Positions 45,780 to 54,466 are shown, counted from the stretch's first letter. The stretch is 64,000 nucleotides of DNA from Nitrobacteraceae bacterium AZCC 1564 (GCA_036924835.1 JBAGRR010000001.1:5285001-5349000), one strand, 5' to 3'. The notes: generated by a model from the letters alone, not told the origin. Translations and numbers: made by a program.

Positions 45780-47123
45780 ATGAGTAGTACCGAGGTTGCT
45801 TTTGACGTTCCATCCTTCATTAATTCTCGTCGCACCGGCATCACACAGTATGGAATCGTGCTGTTGTGCGGTCTCGTCATGTTTCTTGACGGCTTCGACA
45901 CGCAGGCCATCAGTTATATGGCGCCGTCGATCGCGAAAGAGTGGGGGCTTAATAAACAGCTTCTCGGGCCGATCTTCTCGTCGGCGCTGACGGGATTGAT
46001 GGTCGGCTACCTGCTGGTCTCGCCGTTGTCGGATCGTTTCGGCCACCGCAAGCTTGTGATCATCTCCACGTTTGCTTTCGCCTTGCTAACGTTTGCAACG
46101 GTCTTTGCCACCAACGTCACCGAATTGATCGGCTTACGTTTCGTCACGGGTATCGCGCTCGGTTCGGTGGTGCCGAGCGCCATCGCATTGACGACCGAGT
46201 TCAGTCCAGCGCGGTTGCGGGCGACGTTCGTCCTGGCGATCTATTCCGGCTTCTCGCTGGGTTTCGTCGCGGCCGGAGCCGTCGCGGCCTGGGCTATTCC
46301 TGAATATGGCTGGCGGTCGATGCTGTGGATCGGCGGCGCGGCGCCGATGCTTGTCGCGATCCTGGCGCTGATGTTCTTGCCGGAGTCGATGCACTTCCTG
46401 ATCCGCACAAAAGCGAAGCCGGATGCCGTTTGGCGCGTGGTGCGTCGCGTGGATGGTGCGTTGCCGGTGCAGGGGCCAACGCAGTTCGTCACCGAGGCGG
46501 CCGAGCGGCGCAGCGCGGTCGGAAGTCTGTTCTCATCCGGGCGCACCGCCGGAACGCTGCTGATCTGGATCGTGTTTACGCTCAACCTGGCTGAGTTCTA
46601 CGCGCTGCAGAGTTGGCTGCCGTCGATCCTCACCAATGTCGGTCATCCGCTCAGCACCGTTGCTCTTGCCACCAGCATGACGACCGTTGGCGGCATCGTC
46701 GCTGCATTCGTGATCGGACCGGCGATGGACCGCATCGGACCCTATGGCTCGCTTGCGACGGTTTATCTGGCCGGCGTCCTGTTCGTTTTGCTGTTCGGCT
46801 ATTCGATCGACAAGCCGAGCTGGATCATGGTGGCGACCGCCTTCTGTGCCGGCTTTTGCATCAGCGGCGGACAGAAGAGCGTGATCGCGCTGGCGGCGAT
46901 CTATTATCCGACGGCCATCAGATCGACTGGTGTGGGTTGGGCGCTCGGGATCGGAAGACTCGGCGGTATTGGCGGGCCACTGCTGATCGGCGCCTTGTTG
47001 GCTTATCACCTCAGCGCGCAGCACATTCTCTACGTTGCCGGGATCCCGATGCTGCTGGCCGGATTGCTCATCCTCCTGCTCGGGTATTGGTATGGAGGAG
47101 ACGCCGCTCAACGCGAGGGCTGA
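45780..47123 (+). CDS. MFS aromatic acid transporter (AAHS family)
   Basis: 447 residues from ATG 45780 behind GAGGTGAGGA. Twelve helices. The AAHS hallmark LVMFLDGFDTQAISYMAPSI lies in helix 1, the loop 2-3 motif SPLSDRFGHRKLVIIS follows, then GLRFVTGIALGSVVPSAIAL and TTEFSPARLRAT. Such symporters take up benzoate-type acids with protons. In this operon it stands where other terephthalate loci have TphC/TTT or the MFS protein TpaK, so it is the likely uptake system for the substrate. Confidence 0.88.
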   Translation: MSSTEVAFDVPSFINSRRTGITQYGIVLLCGLVMFLDGFDTQAISYMAPSIAKEWGLNKQLLGPIFSSALTGLMVGYLLVSPLSDRFGHRKLVIISTFAFALLTFATVFATNVTELIGLRFVTGIALGSVVPSAIALTTEFSPARLRATFVLAIYSGFSLGFVAAGAVAAWAIPEYGWRSMLWIGGAAPMLVAILALMFLPESMHFLIRTKAKPDAVWRVVRRVDGALPVQGPTQFVTEAAERRSAVGSLFSSGRTAGTLLIWIVFTLNLAEFYALQSWLPSILTNVGHPLSTVALATSMTTVGGIVAAFVIGPAMDRIGPYGSLATVYLAGVLFVLLFGYSIDKPSWIMVATAFCAGFCISGGQKSVIALAAIYYPTAIRSTGVGWALGIGRLGGIGGPLLIGALLAYHLSAQHILYVAGIPMLLAGLLILLLGYWYGGDAAQREG

Positions 47124-47143
47124 TCGCGTTCACCGATCCGCGC

Positions 47144-47197
47144 CGTTCATGCCAGTCGTTCATGCCAAGTCGGTCATGCCAAGTCGTTCATACCAGA
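47144..47197. repeat. Short tandem repeat between convergent genes, about 13-14 bp x 4
   Basis: CGTTCATGCCAGT, CGTTCATGCCAAGT, CGGTCATGCCAAGT, CGTTCATACCAGA follow each other. The last unit contains the stop codon of the LysR gene (47188-47190), so repeat growth has reached the coding end. Confidence 0.85.
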
Positions 47198-48081
47198 TAC
47201 GGCGCGATTTCGGCCGCTACGAAATCCATGAACAACCGCGCGCGGAGCGGTGGGGTTCGGCCGAAGGCATGAAGGAAGTGCAGCGGGACGCGCTCGAGCT
47301 CTCGTTGAGGCAGGACAACCTCCAGGCGTTTGGACGTGATATCCGCTTCGACCGTGCAGCGCAGGAGGTAGGCGATGCCGACACCATTGAGCGCCGCCAC
47401 CCGCAACGCGAAGCCGCTGTCGAGATCGAGGCGCCCTTCGGGTGAAATCGTCGAGCCGTCCATGAAGCGGATCGGAAAGGGCCGGCCGCCGAGCATATAG
47501 CGAAGATGTGTCGCTCGGCTCAGGTCCTCGATCGCGCGCGGGCGTCCGTTGTGCTTCAGGTGCTCCGGCGAGGCGACCAATGCCATGGGCAGTTCGCCGA
47601 GCGTGCGAACGGTGAGGTCGCTGTCGATGAGTTTTCCCGCGCGCAACGCCACGTCATAACCCTCGCGGATGAGGTCGACAGCGCGATCGGTCATTCCGAT
47701 GTCCAGCCGGATCTCGGGATGCCGTGGCATGAAGCCGTTGGTCACGGCGTTCATCAGCAAACGCCCGAGTTCACTTGGCATCGTGATCCGCAACTTGCCC
47801 CGCGCTGTGGAGGCGGAGCGGACAACGTCCTCCGCGTCTTCCAGGCCGCGGAGAAGAGGCGCCGCGCGTTCGTAATAGGCTGTGCCCTCGACAGTCAGGG
47901 TGAGTGATCGTGTCGAGCGCCGGAACAGCTTCGCGCCCAGGCGCTGTTCAAGCCTCGCGACACTTTTCGAGATGGCTGAGGGCGTGGTGCCAAGCCGCTC
48001 GGATGCCGCACTGAAAGAGCCCGTCTCCACGGTGGCGACGAACGCCTCCAGTCCACCCATCTTGTCTGCAATGATTGTCAT
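47188..48081 (-). CDS. LysR family transcriptional regulator
   Basis: 297 residues. The N-terminal winged helix-turn-helix (LEAFVATVETGSFSAASERL, TTPSAISKSVARLEQRLGAK, LFRRSTRSLTLTVEGTAYYE) and the substrate-binding domain (GKLRITMPSELGRLL, RLDIGMTDRAVDLIREGYDV, LRAGKLIDSDLTVRTLGELP) are typical of the CrgA/DmlR-like subgroup. It is divergent from the SDR gene 98 bases away, the usual layout for a LysR regulator and its target. Confidence 0.93.
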   Translation of the reverse strand: MTIIADKMGGLEAFVATVETGSFSAASERLGTTPSAISKSVARLEQRLGAKLFRRSTRSLTLTVEGTAYYERAAPLLRGLEDAEDVVRSASTARGKLRITMPSELGRLLMNAVTNGFMPRHPEIRLDIGMTDRAVDLIREGYDVALRAGKLIDSDLTVRTLGELPMALVASPEHLKHNGRPRAIEDLSRATHLRYMLGGRPFPIRFMDGSTISPEGRLDLDSGFALRVAALNGVGIAYLLRCTVEADITSKRLEVVLPQRELERVPLHFLHAFGRTPPLRARLFMDFVAAEIAPYLV

Positions 48082-48179
48082 TCAAGACATCCCAGCACAA
48101 ATCATGTGCCAAACTACGATCTTATGTGCCGATTTGTCGAAATCTATCTTCCTCTCAGTCATTGAAGGAAAGTCACATC

Positions 48180-48929
48180 ATGGGTGTTCTTAACGGCAAA
48201 ACGGCTCTGGTCACGGGCGGAGCGAGCGGCATTGGACTTGCTGCGGCAAAACTGTTCGCAGACAACGGCGCACAAGTGATCGTCACCGGGCGAAGACAAG
48301 ACGCTTTGGATGCAGCGGTTGCAGAGATCGGTCATGAGGCCATCGCAATCCGGGGCGATATCTCGGACCTCGCCCATCATGATCAAGTTGTTAGGGAGGT
48401 TCGAGAGCGATTTGGTGCGCTGGACATTTATCTTGCCAATGCCGGTGTGATCGTCATCACGCCTTCGAACCAAGTCGGTGTTGAGGAATTTGACGCCCAG
48501 TTCGCGATCAACGCGCGTGGTGTCTTCTTCGGTGTGCAGAAGATTGCGCCGCTGCTCCGTAACGGCGGATCGATTATCCTCACCAGCTCGATCGCCAGCA
48601 ACAAGGTGCTTGAGGGGCATGCGGTCTATGCCGGCAGCAAGGCGGCGATCGAAGCATTTGCAAGAAGCTGGGCGCTGGAATTCAAGGAACGTGGCATCCG
48701 CGTCAATGTGCTGAGTCCCGGACCGGTTGACACGCCGATCATCGCCAAGATGGGCATCACGGAAGAGGCGAGACCTTCGTTTGATGAAGGACTGGTGAAA
48801 GCCATCCCCCTTGGCAGGCTGGGCCGCCCGCAAGAACTGGCCCAGGCTGCGCTGTTTCTGGCGTCCGACGCCAGCAGCTTCGTCACAGGTGCCACCATTC
48901 GTGTGGACGGCGGCATCTCCCTGACGTGA
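48180..48929 (+). CDS. SDR family NAD(P)-dependent oxidoreductase
   Basis: 249 residues from ATG 48180 after GAAGGAA. Cofactor motif TALVTGGASGIGLAAAKLF, NAG motif IYLANAGVIV, catalytic Ser in IILTSSIASN, YxxxK in HAVYAGSKAAIEAF, and the C-terminal GATIRVDGGISLT make a classical SDR. R in VTGRRQ suggests NADPH. The substrate is unknown; probably controlled by the divergent LysR protein. A strong terminator follows. Confidence 0.93.
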   Translation: MGVLNGKTALVTGGASGIGLAAAKLFADNGAQVIVTGRRQDALDAAVAEIGHEAIAIRGDISDLAHHDQVVREVRERFGALDIYLANAGVIVITPSNQVGVEEFDAQFAINARGVFFGVQKIAPLLRNGGSIILTSSIASNKVLEGHAVYAGSKAAIEAFARSWALEFKERGIRVNVLSPGPVDTPIIAKMGITEEARPSFDEGLVKAIPLGRLGRPQELAQAALFLASDASSFVTGATIRVDGGISLT

Positions 48930-48984
48930 GCGGCACAGCTCGCTGTTATTCACTCCACAACGTCTCCGCTTGCTAAAAATCATG

Positions 48985-49015
48985 ACGGCCGGCCCCGAGT
49001 GGAAAGGCCGGCCGT
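48985..49015. terminator. Bidirectional-type terminator hairpin
   Basis: ACGGCCGGCC (48985-48994), 11-base loop, GGCCGGCCGT (49006-49015): exact 10-bp GC-rich stem between the SDR gene (plus) and the flavoprotein gene (minus). A modest T-run (GTTT) follows on the plus side; AAAAATCATG on the other side gives T-rich RNA for the minus strand. Confidence 0.7.
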
Positions 49016-49106
49016 CGTTTGCAGACCGGGCGCTGAGGGCAAGCGCCGGGTCGCATCACCTCGCGTTTGGGGCGGCCGCGAGGATCGGTTAAGTCGCGCG
49101 CGGCGC

Positions 49107-50312
49107 TTAGAGATCCGTCACACGCTCCGGATCAGCGGAAGCGAGCGCCGCGGCACGCTCGGGCTTCGGCGGATAGATCCACACCGTGTTGATCTCCTGC
49201 TTGGTCTTCTTGGCGACCGCACCGACCATCTCCACCTTGCGGTCCCAGCCGCGGGTGAAGAGCGCGCCGGCTTCGCCGAGGTCGAGACAGGTGACGTAGG
49301 CCTTCTGGTGATAGGGCCGGGTCGGCACACCGAGCAGTTCCGCGGCGGCATTGTTGCCTGCGAAGGCTCCCATGCGCGTGGCGTGCTGGCACGACATCAG
49401 TGCGTAGTTGCCGATGTCGTCGCATGCAGCGCGCGCTGCATCGCCGGTGGCAAAGACGCCGGGCACGGAGGGCACCCGCAAGCAACCGTCGACCAGCAGC
49501 CGGTCGAAATTGTCACGCTCGCCGGGAATTTTCGTGGTCAGCGGATTGGCGCGAATGCCCGCCGCCCAGATCACCGTTGCGGCTTCAATGTGCTCACCGG
49601 TGCTTAAGCTGATGCCGGACTTGTCCAGCGATGCGACGCCGGCATTGAGCCGCGTCTCCACGCCGACCTTGCGCAGTGCCTCCTCAATGATGGGGCGAGG
49701 GCCTTCACCCATGTCAGGGGCGACCGCAGGGCTGCGATCGACGATGATGACACGCGGCTTGAAATTCTTGCCAAAAATCGTGCGCAGGCGCGAAGGCAAC
49801 TCGGTGGCCGCTTCGATGCCGGTGAAGCCCGCGCCCGCAATCACGAAAGTGTCGCGCGCTGCTGACGGCGGCAAGGTCGCGAGCTTGTGCAGGTGGCGGT
49901 CGAGGGCCATGGCGTCGTCGAGATTGTCGACGCTGAAGCCATGTTCAGCGAGGCCCGGGATATTCGGGCGGAACAGCCGGCTGCCGGTGGCGATCACCAG
50001 GCGATGATAGGAAAGGGACTTGCGCTCGCCTTTGGCGTTGATGACCTGCACTGAACTCGCCTTGGTGTCGATGTTGTCGACGCTACCCTGCACGTAGACG
50101 ACGTTGACGGCGTCAAGCACATCCTGCAGAGGTGCCGTCAGCGTTTCAGGCTTCGGCTCGTAGAGGCGCGGGCGGATCACCAGCGTCGGCTGAGGAGCTA
50201 CCAGCGCGATTTCGAGTTCTTCGGGCGAAACGCCCTGGATGTCGCGCAGGCGGGCTGCGGAAAGTGCGGCATACATGCCGGCGAAACCGGCGCCTACAAT
50301 AACGAGTCTCAT
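49107..50312 (-). CDS. NADH dehydrogenase type II-like FAD/NAD flavoprotein
   Basis: 401 residues. Two dinucleotide-binding folds are seen: RLVIVGAGFAGMYAALSAAR at the N-terminus for FAD and TFVIAGAGFTGIEAATELPS in the middle for NADH. RLVIATGSRLFRPNIPG and VPGVFATGDAARAACDDIGN are the usual FAD-contact motifs. The family oxidises NADH and reduces quinone at the membrane without pumping protons. The C-terminus lacks a clear amphipathic membrane anchor, so a soluble ferredoxin/thioredoxin-type reductase is an alternative. Confidence 0.82.
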   Translation of the reverse strand: MRLVIVGAGFAGMYAALSAARLRDIQGVSPEELEIALVAPQPTLVIRPRLYEPKPETLTAPLQDVLDAVNVVYVQGSVDNIDTKASSVQVINAKGERKSLSYHRLVIATGSRLFRPNIPGLAEHGFSVDNLDDAMALDRHLHKLATLPPSAARDTFVIAGAGFTGIEAATELPSRLRTIFGKNFKPRVIIVDRSPAVAPDMGEGPRPIIEEALRKVGVETRLNAGVASLDKSGISLSTGEHIEAATVIWAAGIRANPLTTKIPGERDNFDRLLVDGCLRVPSVPGVFATGDAARAACDDIGNYALMSCQHATRMGAFAGNNAAAELLGVPTRPYHQKAYVTCLDLGEAGALFTRGWDRKVEMVGAVAKKTKQEINTVWIYPPKPERAAALASADPERVTDL

Positions 50313-50429
50313 GTCATTCTCTCCATGGGTTTTGCAGTTTCAAAAGGCCGCACGTCACCGTTGCCGGTCTTGATGAGCGGCGAGGCTGTTGATGAGCGAT
50401 GACGACGCGGATCGGTGAAGCGGCGTCGC

Positions 50430-51260
50430 TTAGGCTGTGATGAAAGTCAGCAACTCGGCGTTGACGATGTCCGCATGGGTCGTGCATATGCCGTGCGGCA
50501 GTTTCTCGTAGATCTTGAGCGTGCTGTTTTGCAGGAGCTTCGCCGACAGCGGTGCCGAGGCGCCGATAGGGACGATCTGGTCGTCATCGCCATGCAACAC
50601 CAGCGTCGGCACCGTGATGCTCTTCAGGTCGTCGGTGAAGTCCGTTTCTGAGAACGCCTTGATGCCTTCGTATTGCGCCTTCGCGCCGCCCATCATGCTC
50701 TGGCGCCACCAATTCCAGATGACGGCCTGCGATGGCTTAGCGCCCGGGCGGTTGTAGCCGTAGAACGGACCACTCGCGAAATCGAGATAGAACTGCGCGC
50801 GATTGGCAGCGAACTCCTTGCGCAGGCCGTCGAACGCTTCGATGGGCAGGCCGCCGGGATTGGCGGGGGTCTTCAGCATCAGTGGCGGCACCGCCGAGAT
50901 CAGTACGAGCTTGGCAACGCGGCCTTTGCCGTGACGCGCGACATAGCGCGTCGCTTCGCCGCCGCCGGTGGAGTGGCCGACGTGAATCACATTGCGCAGA
51001 TCGAGATGCTCGACCATCGCCGCGACATCGGCGGCGTAGTGGTCCATGTCGTGACCGTCGCTCACCTGGCTCGATCGGCCGTGGCCGCGGCGATCATGAG
51101 CGATCACGCGAAAGCCCTTGCCGAGAAAGAACAACATCTGATTGTCCCAGTCGTCGGCGCTGAGCGGCCAGCCGTGATGAAAGACGATCGGCTGAGCGGA
51201 CTTGGGACCCCAGTCTTTATAAAATAAATGAACGCCGTCTCGGGTTGTGATGGACGTCAT
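50430..51260 (-). CDS. Alpha/beta hydrolase (non-haem chloroperoxidase / arylesterase type)
   Basis: 276 residues from the ATG at 51260 after AAAGGA. It begins [20 protein letters not shown]; the oxyanion region is [20 protein letters not shown]; the nucleophile Ser is in [18 protein letters not shown]; the acid is in [12 protein letters not shown]; the His is in [11 protein letters not shown]. This matches cofactor-free haloperoxidase/esterases. The natural substrate is unknown. It lies 117 bases upstream of the flavoprotein gene, on the same strand. Confidence 0.88.
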   Translation of the reverse strand: MTSITTRDGVHLFYKDWGPKSAQPIVFHHGWPLSADDWDNQMLFFLGKGFRVIAHDRRGHGRSSQVSDGHDMDHYAADVAAMVEHLDLRNVIHVGHSTGGGEATRYVARHGKGRVAKLVLISAVPPLMLKTPANPGGLPIEAFDGLRKEFAANRAQFYLDFASGPFYGYNRPGAKPSQAVIWNWWRQSMMGGAKAQYEGIKAFSETDFTDDLKSITVPTLVLHGDDDQIVPIGASAPLSAKLLQNSTLKIYEKLPHGICTTHADIVNAELLTFITA

Positions 51261-51480
51261 GGCATCAATCCTTTGCACAGGGTACGTTGGAGTATGTGTT
51301 GGCTCACCTGCTGCCGAAGAAAAACGAAATGTCGATGAGATCCCGTACACGAACGCTGATGTCAGTACGCTGCGTCGTGATGGGGCGGCGAACAGCCCGA
51401 TCGGTTTATTGAAGACCATTCTTTTGTCTCCGTCGTCGTAGGCGTGGACACGACGACGGTTTAGCGAAAGAGGTCTACGG

Positions 51481-51525
51481 CTGCGCCAGAGCGATTGAGG
51501 TGCTTGAAGAGAGATTGCGGTTAAC
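51481..51525. repeat. 45-bp sequence shared with 60423-60467
   Basis: CTGCGCCAGAGCGATTGA is identical at both places; the rest (TGAAGAG, ATTGC, TAAC) agrees in most positions, about 37 of 45 in all. A shorter relative (TGACGCGCTTGAAGAG ... TAAC) lies at 52903-52931. Two of the three copies run directly into a CTAG element. Confidence 0.6.
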
Positions 51526-51604
51526 TAGTGGAGCGGATTTGACGTTCGCTACCCTGCTTACCGCGAATTCGTGATGCGAACGTCAAATCCAAAAGCTCCA
51601 CTAG
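51525..51604 (+). repeat. CTAG palindromic element, E type, copy 1
   Basis: CTAGTGGAGC ... GCTCCACTAG. The arms GGATTTGACGTTCGC (51535-51549) and GCGAACGTCAAATCC (51576-51590) are exact complements. It is followed after 13 bases by an F element; the pair recurs at 52931-53099. Confidence 0.92.
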
Positions 51605-51617
51605 AATCTTATATTTG

Positions 51618-51693
51618 CTAGTGGTCTTTCGATTCTAACGTTCGCTAGAGTGCTCGCCGAGAGGGGATGCGAACGTTAGAATCGGCCCACTAG
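51618..51693 (+). repeat. CTAG palindromic element, F type, copy 1 (codes for the AraC C-terminus)
   Basis: CTAGTGGTC ... GCCCACTAG. The arms CGATTCTAACGTTCGC (51630-51645) and GCGAACGTTAGAATCG (51669-51684) are exact complements. On the minus strand the element is read as TSGPILTFASPLGEHSSER and the stop codon of the first AraC gene. Confidence 0.92.
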
Positions 51694-52636
51694 TGCGCCG
51701 CCGCCAGTCGCTGGGCGTTTCCCCGGTCAGCTTTCGGAATGCAGCGGCGAACGCCGTCTGCGAGGCGTAACCCAGCGCTGCAGCGACTGCCGCGACCGAA
51801 TTGTTGGGGTCGCGTAGCAAGTTCATGGCCTGTTCGAGCCGATACTGGCGCAGCCAGCTATGGGGGGAAAGGCCGGTGCTTTCCTTGAATGCGCGGCAGA
51901 AATGGAAGCGCGACAGCCCCGCTTCGGAGGCGAGTGCCGCAAGAGAAACGTCGACATCACTGTCCGACCGCAATCGTTCGATAGCCCGGCGCAACACCGA
52001 TGGCGATAGACCGCCGAGCGCCGGCTGGTAAGCGGGGGGCAGGCCAGTATGTGCGGCGAGAAGTCGCGTTGCCAAGAGATCGGTCAACTGTTGCCGGAAT
52101 AAAGTGTCTAGCGCTTCGTTGCCGTCGATGACATCCGCCGCACTCACGAGCAGGCGGGACGTCACCGGATCAGGATGTCCCGTCCGCTCAGCAAGATTGA
52201 TCAATCCGCGCTTGCCGGCTTCAGTTGCGACACGCTCCAGCGTGCCGTGGGGAAGAAAAAGCTGGACCACATTGACAGAGCCGTCGATGTCCCATCGCGC
52301 GCTCGAGCCAGCGGGAATGATGGTCACGACACCGCTGCGCGCGGTGCCGGTCGCAAGCGATTTGCCGTTGCGCCGCTCCAGCCGTTGCACGGTGTCGATA
52401 TAGGTCATGATGACGTGATCGGTCATCGGCTCGACGACGTCGTGCAGCGCGCCGTGATTCCAATGAGCAATCGCGCCGCCGGATGGATCTGCAGCCATGT
52501 GAAGCGGCGTAGTTCTGAGAACGCGAGACATCTCGTTCGCAGGTCGCCGGTTGGCAGCTGGTGTCTTATCCTGAGGCGCGTCGGTCATCTCAGCCGGAGA
52601 GTCTTGCGAAAAATCGCAGAGACAAGGTTTGCTCAT
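51635..52636 (-). CDS. AraC family regulator, tandem copy 1
   Basis: 333 residues from the ATG at 52636 behind GAGGAAG; the open frame upstream is not used because the paralogue starts at the same point. The N-terminal sensing region (residues 40-210) is unlike common cupins. The C-terminal double helix-turn-helix is VDVSLAALASEAGLSRFHFC and AVAAALGYASQTAFAAAFRK. It begins MSKPCLCD, shared with copy 2. The last residues (TSGPILTF...) come from a palindromic repeat. Target genes are unknown. Confidence 0.9.
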   Translation of the reverse strand: MSKPCLCDFSQDSPAEMTDAPQDKTPAANRRPANEMSRVLRTTPLHMAADPSGGAIAHWNHGALHDVVEPMTDHVIMTYIDTVQRLERRNGKSLATGTARSGVVTIIPAGSSARWDIDGSVNVVQLFLPHGTLERVATEAGKRGLINLAERTGHPDPVTSRLLVSAADVIDGNEALDTLFRQQLTDLLATRLLAAHTGLPPAYQPALGGLSPSVLRRAIERLRSDSDVDVSLAALASEAGLSRFHFCRAFKESTGLSPHSWLRQYRLEQAMNLLRDPNNSVAAVAAALGYASQTAFAAAFRKLTGETPSDWRRRTSGPILTFASPLGEHSSER

Positions 52637-52747
52637 CGCCACTTCCTCGCGCCGTACGTGATGCGCGCGGGAACCTGCGGGATTTTTCGCGGGATCGATA
52701 CTGTACGTGGGGATAGCTTTAAGTCTGCCGTCGGTCAGGTGGAGGCT

Positions 52748-52795
52748 GTGTCCCGATTCCGAAGTTCGCACAGGCTTGTTCGGATGCGAACTTCG
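52748..52795 (+). repeat. CTAG palindromic element, P type, truncated
   Basis: GTGTCCCGATTCCGAAGTTC then GC, with the right arm cut after GCGAACTTCG. The left CTAG and right end are missing. It lies 112 bases upstream of the first AraC gene's start. Confidence 0.7.
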
Positions 52796-52809
52796 ACAAG
52801 CCTATGATT

Positions 52810-52886
52810 CTAGTGTCGCTTCTGGATTTGAAGTTCTTCATCGAGCTGGCGGCTTCACTCGGAAGAAACTTCAAATCCGCGGCACG
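52810..52886 (+). repeat. CTAG palindromic element, D type
   Basis: CTAGTGTCGC at the left; the arms GGATTTGAAGTTCTTC and GAAGAAACTTCAAATCC pair with a one-base bulge. The right end is GCGGCACGTC, not CACTAG. Same subfamily as the D copies at 29673 and 29834. Confidence 0.8.
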
Positions 52887-52930
52887 TCGAGTTGGGGCAA
52901 AATGACGCGCTTGAAGAGGGAAGCGGTTAA

Positions 52931-53009
52931 CTAGTGGAGCGGATTTGACGTTCGCGACCCTGCTTGCCGCGAATCCGTGATGCGAACGTCAAATCCCAAA
53001 GCTCCACTC
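52931..53009 (+). repeat. CTAG palindromic element, E type, copy 2
   Basis: Near copy of 51525-51604 at an offset of 1406 bases, with the right end worn to CTCCACTCA. Confidence 0.9.
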
Positions 53010-53023
53010 AAATCTTATATTTG

Positions 53024-53099
53024 CTAGTGGTCTTTCGATTCTAACGTTCGCTAGAGTGCTCGCCGAGACTGGATGCGAACGTTAGAATCGGACCACTAG
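53024..53099 (+). repeat. CTAG palindromic element, F type, copy 2 (codes for the AraC C-terminus)
   Basis: Near copy of 51618-51693 at an offset of 1406 bases. On the minus strand it gives TSGPILTFASSLGEHSSER and the stop of the second AraC gene. It ends GACCACTAG. Confidence 0.92.
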
Positions 53100-54042
53100 T
53101 GCGCCGCCGCCAATCGGTCGGCGTCTCTCCGGTCAGCTTCCGGAATGCGGCGGCAAATGCCGTCTGTGACGCATACCCAAGGGTCGCCGCGACCATTGCG
53201 ACCGAATTGTTAGGATCGCGTAGCAAGTTCATGGCCTGTTCCAGCCGATAGCGGCGCAACCAGTTATGCGGTGAAAGGCCTGTGCTTTCCTTGAAGGCGC
53301 GGCAGAAATGGAAACGTGACATTCCGGCATCGGAGGCGAGAGCAGCGAGGGAGACATCGGCATCGGCGTCCGACCGCAATCGTTCGATAGCCCGGCGCAA
53401 CACCGTCGGCGATAGGCCACCGAGCGCCGGATGGTAGCTGTGGGGCATACCGGTATGTGCCGAGAGAAGCCGCGTGGCCAGCAGGTCGCTCAATTGTTGC
53501 CTGAATAAAGTGTCGAGCACGTCATTACCCTGTAGGGCATCGGACGCGCTGACGAGCAGCCGCGACGTCACCAGGTCAGGATGCGCCGTTCGCTCCAGAA
53601 GATCGCGAGGCGCGACGCCAGCTTCGCGGGCAACGCGCTCAATCGTTGCGTGCGGAAGGTAGAGCTGAATGATATTCATCGGCTGGTAGATGTCCCATCG
53701 GGACGTGGAGCCGGCTGGAATGATGCTCACAACACCATCACGTGCGGTGCCGGTGATAATCGAATTTCCGTTTCGCCGCTCGAGCTGTTGCACGGTGCCG
53801 ACATACGTCATGATGACGTGATCGGTCATCGGTCGGACGACCTCATGAAACGCATCGTGGCTCCAATGGGCAATGGAGCCGCCGGATAAGTCGGAGGCGA
53901 TATGAACCGGCGTGGTCTTGAGAACGCGTGCCATCTCGGTGACCGGGCGGCGAGGGACAACCGGCGTCTTGTCGTCCTGCCGGATTTCGGTCGTCTCAAC
54001 GGAACGATCTTGTGCGGGGTCGCATAAGCAAGGCTTGCTCAT
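53041..54042 (-). CDS. AraC family regulator, tandem copy 2
   Basis: 333 residues, the same length as copy 1 and clearly its paralogue throughout (for example RVLKTTPVHIASDLSGGSIA against RVLRTTPLHMAADPSGGAIA). The helix-turn-helix pair is ADVSLAALASDAGMSRFHFC and MVAATLGYASQTAFAAAFRK. The offset between the two genes and between their repeats is exactly 1406 bases, so gene and repeat were duplicated as one unit. Upstream regions also share a CGATACTGT-GCGTCGGGATAGC-like block (54208-54230 and near 52697). Confidence 0.9.
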   Translation of the reverse strand: MSKPCLCDPAQDRSVETTEIRQDDKTPVVPRRPVTEMARVLKTTPVHIASDLSGGSIAHWSHDAFHEVVRPMTDHVIMTYVGTVQQLERRNGNSIITGTARDGVVSIIPAGSTSRWDIYQPMNIIQLYLPHATIERVAREAGVAPRDLLERTAHPDLVTSRLLVSASDALQGNDVLDTLFRQQLSDLLATRLLSAHTGMPHSYHPALGGLSPTVLRRAIERLRSDADADVSLAALASDAGMSRFHFCRAFKESTGLSPHNWLRRYRLEQAMNLLRDPNNSVAMVAATLGYASQTAFAAAFRKLTGETPTDWRRRTSGPILTFASSLGEHSSER

Positions 54043-54466
54043 GAGCGCCTCCGCGTGCGAGCTGGTCTGTTCGCGCGAGCTCGCCTCGCATCAGTGCAAG
54101 CCGGACAATGCATGATGGCCCCCCTTCGGTCGTGCGGGCCTTCGCAGTCTTCCCAATCGTCCTGGCACCGCGCGTGATGCGCGAAAACTGTGGGATTTGC
54201 CGCGGCGCCGATACTGTGCGTCGGGATAGCGTGTGCTTGCCGTTGGTCAGGTGATGCTGGGTCTTGGTCGAATGCATCTCACCACAGGCGGCATATGACC
54301 CTCGCCGAGGCGCAGCCGCTTCCATGATCTGGTTCGGTTGCCTATCATGGATTTCCATAAGATGCCGGAAGGCCCCGCTATCGATACGATCCAGGTGAAA
54401 ATCCCTGACTTGGGACACGTTGCCGGACTGATGGCGATCGGTCGCCGAGGTATCGCGCCTTCAACG
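54043..54466. other. Upstream region of the second AraC gene, nothing further recognised
   Basis: About 420 bases. The part near 54208-54230 resembles the region before the first AraC gene and may hold a shared promoter or operator. No coding frame is convincing. Confidence 0.35.
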
